Part shown: piece by piece, positions 1 through 6,445 of the stretch | Layout of the letters: every line of letters begins with the position of its first letter | How positions within the stretch are numbered: the stretch's first letter is position 1 | Assembly: GCA_904420265.1 (NCBI GenBank) | Contig: CAJFUU010000073.1 | Span: 1-13,421, forward strand | Length of the DNA stretch: 13,421 bases | Direction of reading: 5' to 3' | DNA from: an uncultured Clostridia bacterium | GTDB taxonomy: Bacteria; Bacillota; Clostridia; Christensenellales; Aristaeellaceae | The notes under the pieces: generated by a model | Told to the model about the DNA's origin: nothing | What the model saw: the letters and a program-made list of their open reading frames with translations, nothing else | The model's database searches: none | Position numbers and translations under genes: made by a program

Positions 1-686
1 CCATCGTCCCCCCGGCGGAACTGTGGCACATCTGCCGCATCGCCCGCCGCCTGCTCAAGGGCGAGCACGCCGTGGGGCGCGTCATCGCCCGGCCGTTTGT
101 GGGCGAGGTGGGCCACTTTGTGCGCACAGATAACCGCCGCGATTTTTCCGTGGATCCCACGGGAACCACCATGCTGGACGCCCTCAAAAGCGAGGGTTTC
201 GACGTGCTGGGCGTGGGGAAGATTGAGGATATTTTCAACCATCGCGGCCTGACCCATTCCAATCACGCCGCCGGCAACGAGGCCTGCGTGGATGCGATTC
301 TCGAATACATGAAGAAGGATCACTGGCGCGGCCTGCTCTTTGCCAATCTGGTGGATACGGACATGCTCTACGGCCACCGCAACGACGTGCCCGGCTTCGC
401 CCGCTGCCTGGAGGCGTTTGACCGCCGCCTGCCGGAAATTCTGCGCCTGCTGGGCGAGGACGGCATGCTTTTGATCACTGCCGACCACGGTTGCGACCCG
501 GCGTTTCCCACCACCGACCATACCCGCGAACGCGTGCCGGTGTTGGCCTGGGGCCTGGGGCTTCAGGAAGGCGTGCAGCTTGGCGTGCGCGATACGTTTG
601 CAGACGTGTCGGCCACGGTGCTGGAAGCGCTCGGCGCCCGCGCCCGCTTGGACGGGACTTCCTTTTACGACAAAATCGCCCTGTGA
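1..686 (+). CDS. deoB: Phosphopentomutase DeoB, C-terminal part (5' end outside window)
   Basis: Phosphopentomutase interconverts ribose 1-phosphate and ribose 5-phosphate (and the deoxy forms) in nucleoside salvage; it is a cytosolic, Mn-dependent member of the alkaline phosphatase superfamily. The frame is open from base 3, so the gene starts before the window and about 228 residues are visible. A GTG at 72 is internal, because family-like sequence precedes it (ELWHICRIARRLLKGEHAVGRV). Family blocks seen are GRVIARPFVGE, the NLVDTDMLYGHRNDV segment, the metal-ligand motif TADHG (Asp codon at 483, His at 486) and DHTRE (about 516-530). The motif continues GCDP where many homologues have GNDP; I take this as normal variation. 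The frame stops with TGA at 684-686 and a hairpin terminator follows directly, so deoB ends its transcription unit. Confidence 0.95.
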   Translation, partial: IVPPAELWHICRIARRLLKGEHAVGRVIARPFVGEVGHFVRTDNRRDFSVDPTGTTMLDALKSEGFDVLGVGKIEDIFNHRGLTHSNHAAGNEACVDAILEYMKKDHWRGLLFANLVDTDMLYGHRNDVPGFARCLEAFDRRLPEILRLLGEDGMLLITADHGCDPAFPTTDHTRERVPVLAWGLGLQEGVQLGVRDTFADVSATVLEALGARARLDGTSFYDKIAL

Positions 687-692
687 GGCGCG

Positions 693-731
693 GGGAGCGG
701 CGGCCTGGACGGCCCCGCTCCCGTCTCTTTT
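693..731 (+). terminator. Intrinsic terminator after deoB
   Basis: GGGAGCGG (693-700) pairs perfectly with CCGCTCCC (715-722). The stem continues, after one bulged C at 701, with GGCC (702-705) against GGCC (711-714), leaving a five-base loop. The downstream tract GTCTCTTTTG is only moderately T-rich. It starts seven bases after the deoB stop, which fits a terminator for that unit. Confidence 0.7.
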
Positions 732-806
732 GTGGCGCGATTATGTTTTCATGGGCTTTTTTCCCGATTTTTACGGGTATCGCCCCTTTCGCTGCAGGGA
801 AGAATG

Positions 807-815
807 TGTTATAAT
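807..815 (+). promoter_or_regulatory. Extended -10 sigma-A promoter for the vanW operon
   Basis: TG (807-808), one base, then a perfect TATAAT (810-815) form an extended -10 element. No convincing -35 hexamer lies 16-18 bases upstream (TTTCGC at 787-792 is poor), as is usual for extended -10 promoters. Transcription should start near 821-823, giving a leader of about 64 bases before the ATG at 886. The leader begins with a small CCCC-GACA-GGGG hairpin at 823-834. The deoB terminator lies just upstream. Confidence 0.65.
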
Positions 816-885
816 GAGAAGACCCCGACAGGGGCAGAAATTACACGACTTCACCGCCGCTCTGAAAAGGGAGTTTCTATAGAAA

Positions 886-2442
886 ATGCAGAATCGTCGC
901 AATCCGCCCGCGCGACGCGGGCAAACCAATCCGGCAAGCGTGCGCCGCCCTTCCACAAGGCCGGGCGCGCGTCCCGCCCCGGCTCCCCGCCGTCCGGGGC
1001 GCGCCCAGCCGCCCAAAAAACGCAAAACGTTCCGCCAGCGTCTGGTGGGCTGGTGCGTATTGGCGGTTGTGGTGGGGCTTTTGTGGTTCGCGCTGGATAC
1101 GGTGATTACCCTCGGCATCGGCACGCCGCAGTTTTATAACGTCTATGTCAACGGCGTAAGCCTGCGCGGCTACACCCGCGAGGAGGGTTTTGCCCTCTTT
1201 GAGAATATCGAGCAGGAATGGCAAAACAAAAGCTATGAGCTCTACTTTGGCGATACGTCCTGGACGTTCTCGCCCGCAACGGTGGACGCCGACCTCAACG
1301 TGGAAGAGACGCTTGTGCGCGCCTGGAATTTTGGCCATGTGGGCGATTTGTTCTCCCGCAAGGCGCAGGTAAAATCCCTGCAGGGCGAGCCATACTACCT
1401 TACCAGCCAGATCACCTACGACGAGGACAAGCTGGCCGACTTTATCGCTTCCATCCACGCGGTGACCGACGTGGAGCCTGTGGACGCGGTGGTGGCCGCG
1501 GAAGCCGACGGTCCGCGCGTTATCAGCGAATCGGTTACCGGCTCGCAATTGCAGGAAGAAGAGACGCTTGAACTGCTGAACGATTTGCTGATCTACGCGT
1601 CCGAGGAAGAACGCATTGCCCTGCCGGTGGAAACCATCGAACCGTCTTTTACCACCGCCGAGGCGCAGGAGAGCCTGGGCGAAAGCGATCCCATCGGCGC
1701 TTGCGTGACCAGCGTGGACGGCAGTTCCAGGGACCGCAAGACCAATATTTATGTGGCGCTGTCGCGCTTCAACGGCATGAAGGTCGACCCGGGAGAGACG
1801 GTCAGCTTCAACGCCGTGGCCTTGGAACGCACGGAGGCCAACGGCTATAAGGAGGGCATTGAATATTCGGAGGGCGAGAGTACCACTGGCATCGGCGGCG
1901 GCACCTGCCAGGCCTCCACGACGCTCTATGGCGCGCTTCTGCATGCCGGCGTGACGATTGTGGAGCGCTATAACCACTCCATGACCGTCGGTTATATCGG
2001 CCCCAGTATGGACGCCGCTGTGACCGATTCCGGCAGCAAGGACCTTGTCTTCCGCAACGATTCGGACGCGCCCATCTATATCTATACCAATGTGGACGAC
2101 GACAACGCCTCTGTATATATCTACGGCCAGCGCCCGCCCTATCGCTATGAATTCCGTTCAGTCGTCATTGAAGACGATATTCAGCCGACGAGCGAGAGCA
2201 TTCGCATCGACACTGAGGGCCGGTACGCCACTTATACCGACGAAAAGGTGCTGGTTACCGCCGGCAAAACCGGTATGCGCAGCCAGCTGTGGCGCGACAG
2301 CTACGACTGGGAGACCGGCGAGAAGATCGACTCCCTGACCGTACAGATTTCTTCGGACTATTACAACCCCGGCAACAACATCTACTATGTTGGCACGCAG
2401 ACGCGCGTTACGGCGTCGCCGACGCCTTCCATCGCCTGGTAA
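886..2442 (+). CDS. VanW family membrane-anchored cell-envelope protein
   Basis: A 518-residue protein. Residues 1-52 form a Pro/Arg-rich, very basic cytoplasmic tail with no Asp or Glu. Residues about 53-78 are one hydrophobic membrane segment, so the rest should lie outside the membrane. Residues about 85-230 resemble the YoaR/PG_binding_4 region that commonly precedes VanW. The VanW domain spans roughly 245-400, with its hallmark GGGTCQASTTLYGALLHAG containing Cys341 and His353, then YNHSM (His364). The biochemical role of VanW is unknown; the name comes from an accessory gene of vanB glycopeptide-resistance clusters, but chromosomal homologues like this are common in Clostridia and do not imply resistance. 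The ATG at 886 is preceded by AGGGAG (868-873), a rather long 12-base spacing. It heads the operon, 17 bases before ridA. Confidence 0.88.
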   Translation: MQNRRNPPARRGQTNPASVRRPSTRPGARPAPAPRRPGRAQPPKKRKTFRQRLVGWCVLAVVVGLLWFALDTVITLGIGTPQFYNVYVNGVSLRGYTREEGFALFENIEQEWQNKSYELYFGDTSWTFSPATVDADLNVEETLVRAWNFGHVGDLFSRKAQVKSLQGEPYYLTSQITYDEDKLADFIASIHAVTDVEPVDAVVAAEADGPRVISESVTGSQLQEEETLELLNDLLIYASEEERIALPVETIEPSFTTAEAQESLGESDPIGACVTSVDGSSRDRKTNIYVALSRFNGMKVDPGETVSFNAVALERTEANGYKEGIEYSEGESTTGIGGGTCQASTTLYGALLHAGVTIVERYNHSMTVGYIGPSMDAAVTDSGSKDLVFRNDSDAPIYIYTNVDDDNASVYIYGQRPPYRYEFRSVVIEDDIQPTSESIRIDTEGRYATYTDEKVLVTAGKTGMRSQLWRDSYDWETGEKIDSLTVQISSDYYNPGNNIYYVGTQTRVTASPTPSIAW

Positions 2443-2459
2443 ACGAAAGGAGAAAACAG

Positions 2460-2846
2460 ATGAAAACCTGCTTCCTCACCCAGAAGGGCCCCAAGGCCAT
2501 CGGCCCCTATTCCACCGCCGTTTGGCACGGCGACGTCGCTTATCTGTCGGGCATGATTCCCATGGATCCGGCCACGGGCAAAATTGTTCCCGGCGGCGTA
2601 GAGGCCGAGGCGCGGCAAGTGCTTGCAAACATTCGCACCGTGTTGGATGAAATGGGCCTTTGTATGCAGGACGTGCTCAAAACGACGGTTTTCCTGGTCA
2701 GTCTGGACGACTTTCAGGCGGTGAACGCCATTTATGCGGAATTTTTCGGCCCCGACTACCCCGCCCGCAGCTGTGTGGAAGTTTCCCGGCTTCCGGCCGG
2801 CGCGCGCGTGGAAATCGAGGTTGTCTGCGCAAAGGCGCACGCCTGA
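2460..2846 (+). CDS. ridA: RidA family enamine/imine deaminase
   Basis: A 128-residue protein of the RidA/YjgF/YER057c/UK114 family, which hydrolyses reactive enamines and imines such as 2-aminoacrylate released by PLP enzymes; family members are usually cytosolic trimers. Family marks are GPYS (residues 15-18), SGMIPMDPATGKIV (about 30-43) and the C-terminal block PARSCVEVSRLPAGARVEIE, with Arg103 matching the catalytic arginine and Glu120 near the end. The frame is open further upstream, but that part overlaps vanW. The ATG at 2460 has an AAAGGAG site (2445-2451) eight bases ahead and gives the normal family length. It lies 17 bases after vanW and 74 bases before prs, without a clear promoter or terminator between, so co-transcription is likely. 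Confidence 0.93.
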   Translation: MKTCFLTQKGPKAIGPYSTAVWHGDVAYLSGMIPMDPATGKIVPGGVEAEARQVLANIRTVLDEMGLCMQDVLKTTVFLVSLDDFQAVNAIYAEFFGPDYPARSCVEVSRLPAGARVEIEVVCAKAHA

Positions 2847-2920
2847 TTGTCAGTAGCAGGCGCCTTGTGGCCGGGGCGCAAAGGCCATGGGCGCGCACAC
2901 GAGAAAAGGAGTGTTGAAGG

Positions 2921-3922
2921 GTGTTTGACAGCGCGAATATATCCATCTTCGCGGGCAGCGGCGGCCAGGTATTTGCCGAACGCATGTGCCGCTATATGGG
3001 CCGCAAGGTGGGCAACGCAGAGGTAATTACTTTCTCGGAAGGCAATACATTCGTCCGCATCAACGAGTCGGTTCGCGACCGTGACGTATATCTCGTGCAG
3101 CCCATCGGCATGCACTCCAACAACGAATTTGTGGAAATCCTCTTCTGGATGGACGCTTTCAAGCGCGCCAATGCCTTGACGGTGACGCTGGTGATGCCCT
3201 ACTTTGCCTATGCGAAGGGCGACAAAAAGGACGAGCCGCGCGTGTCCATTCGCGCGCGCGTGTGCGCCGAGTGTATGGAGTTGGCCGGAGCAGACCGCTT
3301 TGTGACCATGGATTTGCACGCCCAACAGGTGCAGGGCTTTTTCAAAAAGCCCATGGATCACCTCTACGCCATGCCCATGCTCACCGAAATTGTGCGCTGC
3401 ATGGATTTGACCAACGCCGTGGTGGTCTCTCCGGACGCCGGCTTTGCCAAACAGGCGCGCAAATACGCCTCGGCGCTGGGCCTGCCCATCGCCATCGGCG
3501 ACAAGGAGCGCGTGGATCATACCGAAAACGCCCAGGTTCTGGAAGTGATTGGCAACGTGGAAGGCAAGGATTGCCTGGTGGTGGACGATTTCACCATCTC
3601 CGGCGGCACGCTGGTCAATCTGGCGGACTCGCTGAAGAAACACGGCTGCAAGCGCGTGTTTGCGCTTTTGTCCCACAACATCATCTCCGCGCGCGGCGTA
3701 ACCAAGATAGACGCCAGCCCCATTGAGGCCGTTTTCTCCACCGACACGGTGGACAACCCCAACATCATCGGCCATCCCAAGTTTAAAACCATTTCCGTGG
3801 CGCCCATGTTCGCCGAAACGATTATGCGCTTTTACAATTACGAGTCCATCAGCTCGATGTTCTCGCAGCTTCCCGAAAGCATTGTGCGCGCGGGCTTTGA
3901 ACTGGCCGACTTAAAACTGTAA
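2921..3922 (+). CDS. prs: Ribose-phosphate pyrophosphokinase (PRPP synthetase), divergent form
   Basis: A 333-residue cytosolic enzyme converting ribose 5-phosphate and ATP to PRPP for nucleotide, His and Trp synthesis. Two phosphoribosyltransferase-type domains are visible. DLHAQQVQGFF carries the conserved His133, the flexible catalytic loop reads DKER (Lys195, Arg197), and the PRPP loop reads VDDFTISGGTL (Asp222, Asp223). The usual YARQDRK block reads YAKGDKK (97-103). The PRPP loop lacks the third Asp of the classical DDxxDTxGT form and is closer to the DDLVQSGGTL type I recall from class II (plant-type) enzymes, so this may be a divergent or second Prs. Start is GTG at 2921, with AAAAGGAG (2904-2911) nine bases upstream. 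proB follows after 13 bases. Confidence 0.9.
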   Translation: MFDSANISIFAGSGGQVFAERMCRYMGRKVGNAEVITFSEGNTFVRINESVRDRDVYLVQPIGMHSNNEFVEILFWMDAFKRANALTVTLVMPYFAYAKGDKKDEPRVSIRARVCAECMELAGADRFVTMDLHAQQVQGFFKKPMDHLYAMPMLTEIVRCMDLTNAVVVSPDAGFAKQARKYASALGLPIAIGDKERVDHTENAQVLEVIGNVEGKDCLVVDDFTISGGTLVNLADSLKKHGCKRVFALLSHNIISARGVTKIDASPIEAVFSTDTVDNPNIIGHPKFKTISVAPMFAETIMRFYNYESISSMFSQLPESIVRAGFELADLKL

Positions 3923-3935
3923 CGCGGAGGAAACG

Positions 3936-4730
3936 ATGAACCGACTGCAGGACGCAAAGCGCATTGTCTTCAAAGTGGGGACTTCGACGCTGACGCATGA
4001 TACGGGCAAACTCAACCTCCGGCGCATGCGCGATCTGGCGCGCGTGCTTTCGGATTTGAAGAATGCCGGGCGTGAAATCGTGCTGGTTTCCTCGGGCGCA
4101 ATTGGCGTAGGCGTGGGCAAACTCAAGCTGGAGCGCCGCCCGCACGACATTGGCGGCCGCCAGGCCTGCGCCGCCGTGGGCCAGTGCGAACTTATGTACA
4201 TATACGATAAACTTTTCAGCGAGTACGGCCATGTCACCGCGCAGGTGCTGCTCACGCGCGATTGCGTGGACGACCGTTTGCGCCGCATGAATATCCAGAA
4301 CGCTTTTGAGCGTCTCTTGGATATGGGCGCTTTGCCCATCGTGAATGAAAACGACACCGTCGCGGTGGAGGAAATCGTTTTTGGCGACAACGACACGCTC
4401 TCGGCGCTGGTTGCGCGCGAGGTGCATGCCGACGCGCTGGTGATCCTTACCGACATAGACGGTTTGTATGAGCAGAATCCGCGCGAAAACCCGGAAGCGA
4501 AGCTGATTCACATGGTGGAAGAGATTACGCCGCATATTCGTGAAATCGCAGGCGGTACCGGCTCCAGCCGCGGCACTGGCGGCATGATTACCAAAATTGA
4601 AGCCGCCGACATCGCCACGCGGGAAGGCATCGTCACCGCCATTATCGACGGCTCCGACCCGGACAACCTCTATCGCCTGCTGGACGGCGAGAAAATCGGC
4701 ACCGTGTTTTGCGCGCACAGGGAGGGCTGA
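3936..4730 (+). CDS. proB: Glutamate 5-kinase ProB, without PUA domain
   Basis: Catalyses ATP-dependent phosphorylation of L-glutamate to gamma-glutamyl phosphate, the first step of proline synthesis in the cytosol. The 264 residues are one amino-acid-kinase domain: FKVGTSTL with Lys13, VSSGAIGVG (51-59), PIVNEND (134-140), FGDND (149-153), LTDIDGLY (171-178) and the nucleotide-binding GTGGMITK (213-220). The C-terminal PUA domain of the roughly 370-residue E. coli enzyme is absent. Shorter kinases of this kind are known, so it need not be a truncation, but feedback behaviour may differ. The ATG at 3936 has GGAGG (3926-3930) ahead. proA starts three bases after the stop, indicating translational coupling. 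Confidence 0.96.
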   Translation: MNRLQDAKRIVFKVGTSTLTHDTGKLNLRRMRDLARVLSDLKNAGREIVLVSSGAIGVGVGKLKLERRPHDIGGRQACAAVGQCELMYIYDKLFSEYGHVTAQVLLTRDCVDDRLRRMNIQNAFERLLDMGALPIVNENDTVAVEEIVFGDNDTLSALVAREVHADALVILTDIDGLYEQNPRENPEAKLIHMVEEITPHIREIAGGTGSSRGTGGMITKIEAADIATREGIVTAIIDGSDPDNLYRLLDGEKIGTVFCAHREG

Positions 4731-4733
4731 AAC

Positions 4734-5978
4734 ATGACGGATTTGCAGGCCATCGGCGCGGCGGCCAAGCGCGCCGCCTGGGCGCTGGCAAACGCATCCA
4801 CGGCGCAGAAGAACCGCGCGCTGGAGGCCATTGCCGCCGCTTTGGAAGAACATGCCCAGGAGATCCTCGCCGCCAACGCTGCGGATGTGGAAGCGGCCCG
4901 CGCGGGCGGCATGTCCGCCGCAATGCTGGATCGCCTGGCCCTGACGCCGTCGCGCGTTTGCGCCATGGCGGAAGGCGTGCGCGATGTGGCGAAACTTCCC
5001 GATCCAGTGGGCAGGGTGCTTTCCGGCGCGACGCTGGCAAACGGCCTGGAAATGGAGAAAATCACCGTGCCGCTGGGCGTAATCGGCATTATTTTCGAGG
5101 CGCGCCCCAACGTCACCTCCGACGCGGCGGCGCTGTGCCTGAAAAGCGGCAACGCCTGCATTTTGCGCGGCGGCAAGGAGGCCATCCGCTCCAATACGGC
5201 CGTCGCCTCCGCCATGCGCGCGGCGCTCAAGGCGGTGGGGATGGACGAAAACTGCGTTTGCCTGATTGAAGATACCGCCCGCGAAACGGCCACGGCCATG
5301 ATGCGGCTGAACGGCTATATCGACTGCCTTATTCCCCGCGGCGGAGCGGGCCTGATTCGTTCGGTGGTGGAAAACGCCTCCGTGCCGGTCATTGAAACCG
5401 GCGTGGGCAATTGCCACGCCTATGTGGAAAAGAGCGGGGATATCGCCATGGCGGCGGAAATCGTCTTCAACGCCAAGACTTCGCGCCCCTCTGTGTGCAA
5501 CGCGCTGGAAACGCTGTTGGTGGACGAGGAAATCGCCCTGCAGGCGCTGCCCGCCATCGCCGCGCGCCTGAAGGAAAAAAATGTCGAACTGCGCGGCTGT
5601 GCGCGCACTTGCGAAATTCTTCCGGAAGCCGTGCCCGCCTGCGAAAACGACTATGCCATTGAGTTTCTCGACTATATCCTCGCGGTAAAGGTCGTTTCCG
5701 GCATCGACGAGGCGCTTGCGCACATTCGCCGTTATTCCAGCCATCACAGCGAGTGCATTATCACCCGAGACCTGGCCGCCGCGCGCCGTTTTGCCCGCGA
5801 GGTGGACTCCGCCGCGGTATACGTGAATGCGTCTACGCGCTTTACCGATGGCGGCGTGTTTGGCCTCGGCGCGGAGATAGGCATTTCCACGCAGAAGTTG
5901 CACGCGCGCGGGCCGATGGGCCTGGAAGCGATGGTTTCCTACAAATACGTGCTTTACGGCGACGGTCAGGTGCGTTGA
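4734..5978 (+). CDS. proA: Gamma-glutamyl phosphate reductase ProA
   Basis: NADPH-dependent reductase converting gamma-glutamyl phosphate to glutamate 5-semialdehyde, the second step of proline synthesis. The product is labile, and proline kinases and reductases are thought to work closely together, which fits the adjacent proB. The 414 residues match the normal family length. Visible blocks are FEARPNVTSDAAALCLKSGNA starting at residue 121, LRGGKEA, PRGGAGLI, ETGVGNCHAYV, and SVCNALETLLV with the catalytic Cys255. The C-terminal block FTDGGVFGLGAEIGISTQKLHARGP is typical of the family. The ATG at 4734 follows a GGGAGGG stretch at the end of proB. No proC is in the window, so the last reductase of the pathway must be elsewhere. 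A structured spacer with a terminator follows. Confidence 0.97.
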   Translation: MTDLQAIGAAAKRAAWALANASTAQKNRALEAIAAALEEHAQEILAANAADVEAARAGGMSAAMLDRLALTPSRVCAMAEGVRDVAKLPDPVGRVLSGATLANGLEMEKITVPLGVIGIIFEARPNVTSDAAALCLKSGNACILRGGKEAIRSNTAVASAMRAALKAVGMDENCVCLIEDTARETATAMMRLNGYIDCLIPRGGAGLIRSVVENASVPVIETGVGNCHAYVEKSGDIAMAAEIVFNAKTSRPSVCNALETLLVDEEIALQALPAIAARLKEKNVELRGCARTCEILPEAVPACENDYAIEFLDYILAVKVVSGIDEALAHIRRYSSHHSECIITRDLAAARRFAREVDSAAVYVNASTRFTDGGVFGLGAEIGISTQKLHARGPMGLEAMVSYKYVLYGDGQVR

Positions 5979-5983
5979 GGCGG

Positions 5984-6012
5984 CCATAACCGGGCCGCGC
6001 CCCGCATACCGT
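5984..6012 (+). promoter_or_regulatory. Possible sigma-E type (sporulation) promoter for yqfC-yqfD
   Basis: CATACCGT at 6005-6012 matches the sporulation -10 pattern CATAnnnT and keeps CATAC plus the final T of the sigma-E form. CCATAAC at 5984-5990 holds the ATA core of the sigma-E -35 element, with exactly 14 bases between the two blocks. In B. subtilis yqfC and yqfD belong to the mother-cell sigma-E regulon, as I recall it. The motif is short and could be chance; transcription would begin near 6019 and run through the hairpins that follow. Confidence 0.35.
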
Positions 6013-6024
6013 AGAAGCAAAGAC

Positions 6025-6057
6025 GGCGACGCCGCGCCGGGAAGACGCGGCGCTGCC
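6025..6057 (+). other. GC-rich RNA hairpin in the yqfC leader
   Basis: CGCCGCG (6030-6036) pairs with CGCGGCG (6046-6052) around a nine-base loop. After a two-base by two-base internal loop, GGC (6025-6027) pairs with GCC (6055-6057). No T-tract follows, so it is not an intrinsic terminator alone. It sits just ahead of the larger terminator hairpin and could be part of a folded leader or of the proA 3' end. Confidence 0.5.
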
Positions 6058-6065
6058 AGAAAAAT

Positions 6066-6145
6066 CCCAACAGGAACGGCGCGTTCGTTCGCCGCGGTCG
6101 CCTGCGGCCGGGCGGGGCGCCAGCCGGGCTCTGTTGGGTTTTTTG
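6066..6145 (+). terminator. Intrinsic terminator (or attenuator) between proA and yqfC
   Basis: CCCAACAG (6066-6073) pairs perfectly with CTGTTGGG (6131-6138), followed at once by six T (6139-6144). An inner GGCGC (6078-6082) can pair with GCGCC (6117-6121), and the remaining GC-rich loop can fold further. A run of A at 6060-6064 lies before the left arm, so the structure could also terminate transcription from the opposite strand. The T-tract ends only 28 bases before the yqfC ATG, so it either ends the vanW-proA operon with yqfC expression relying on read-through, or acts as an attenuator in the yqfC leader. Confidence 0.75.
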
Positions 6146-6172
6146 AGGATTGCTTCCGGCGAGGTGTTGGCC

Positions 6173-6445
6173 ATGAAAACGAAAAAACGGCCCGGGCAAC
6201 TTGCCTGGGCCCCGAATCCCGGTCGCGAGGTGCGCGTGACGACCGTGGGCGACCGGCGGGCATTGGTGGAAAATCATCTGGGCGTGGATGCGTACAGCCC
6301 GGAACTGGTGCGCATGCGCTGCCGCGGCGGCGCGGTCTGTTTGCATGGGCGCGGCCTTTCGCTGCGCGAGGTGCGCGTGGGCGCGCTGATTGTCGCCGGC
6401 GTGCTGGACAAAGTGGAGCTTGACCATGATTCGCCTGCGGGTTGA
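6173..6445 (+). CDS. yqfC: Sporulation protein YqfC
   Basis: A 90-residue member of the YqfC family, a small protein of unknown biochemical role associated with endospore formation. The family signature is clear in the middle: VTTVGDRRALVENHLGVDAYS followed by PELVRMRC, and the C-terminal LREVRVGALIVAGVLDKVEL. No membrane segment is visible. An in-frame TTG at 6134 would start inside the terminator stem and adds residues unlike the family. The ATG at 6173, with GAGGT (6161-6165) seven bases ahead, is better. The end overlaps yqfD by 20 bases, suggesting coupled translation. The yqfC-yqfD pair is conserved in spore-forming Firmicutes and supports placing this organism among them. Confidence 0.88.
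   Translation: MKTKKRPGQLAWAPNPGREVRVTTVGDRRALVENHLGVDAYSPELVRMRCRGGAVCLHGRGLSLREVRVGALIVAGVLDKVELDHDSPAG

Noticed and set aside
580..882. Small plus-strand frames across the deoB end and the following spacer.
   Set aside because: They overlap the deoB coding region, the terminator and the -10 promoter, and have no ribosome site or family match.
886..2442. Glycopeptide resistance locus suggested by the VanW domain.
   Set aside because: No vanH, vanA/B, vanX, vanY or vanRS genes are nearby, and VanW-domain proteins are common chromosomal envelope proteins in Clostridia.
2832..2866. AAGGCG and CGCCTT repeat around the ridA stop as a possible terminator.
   Set aside because: The stem is only six pairs around a long loop, an alternative GCCTG/CAGGC pairing competes, and no T-tract follows.
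2924..2945. TTGACA followed by TATAT at the start of prs.
   Set aside because: The spacing is only about eight bases, too short for a sigma-A promoter, and it lies inside the coding start.
4642..4730. ProB as a truncated gene because the PUA domain is missing.
   Set aside because: The kinase domain is complete, the stop is followed directly by proA, and PUA-less glutamate kinases are a normal form.
6134..6172. Upstream TTG start for yqfC.
   Set aside because: It begins within the terminator stem, lacks a ribosome site, and adds residues not seen in the YqfC family; the ATG at 6173 is well placed.
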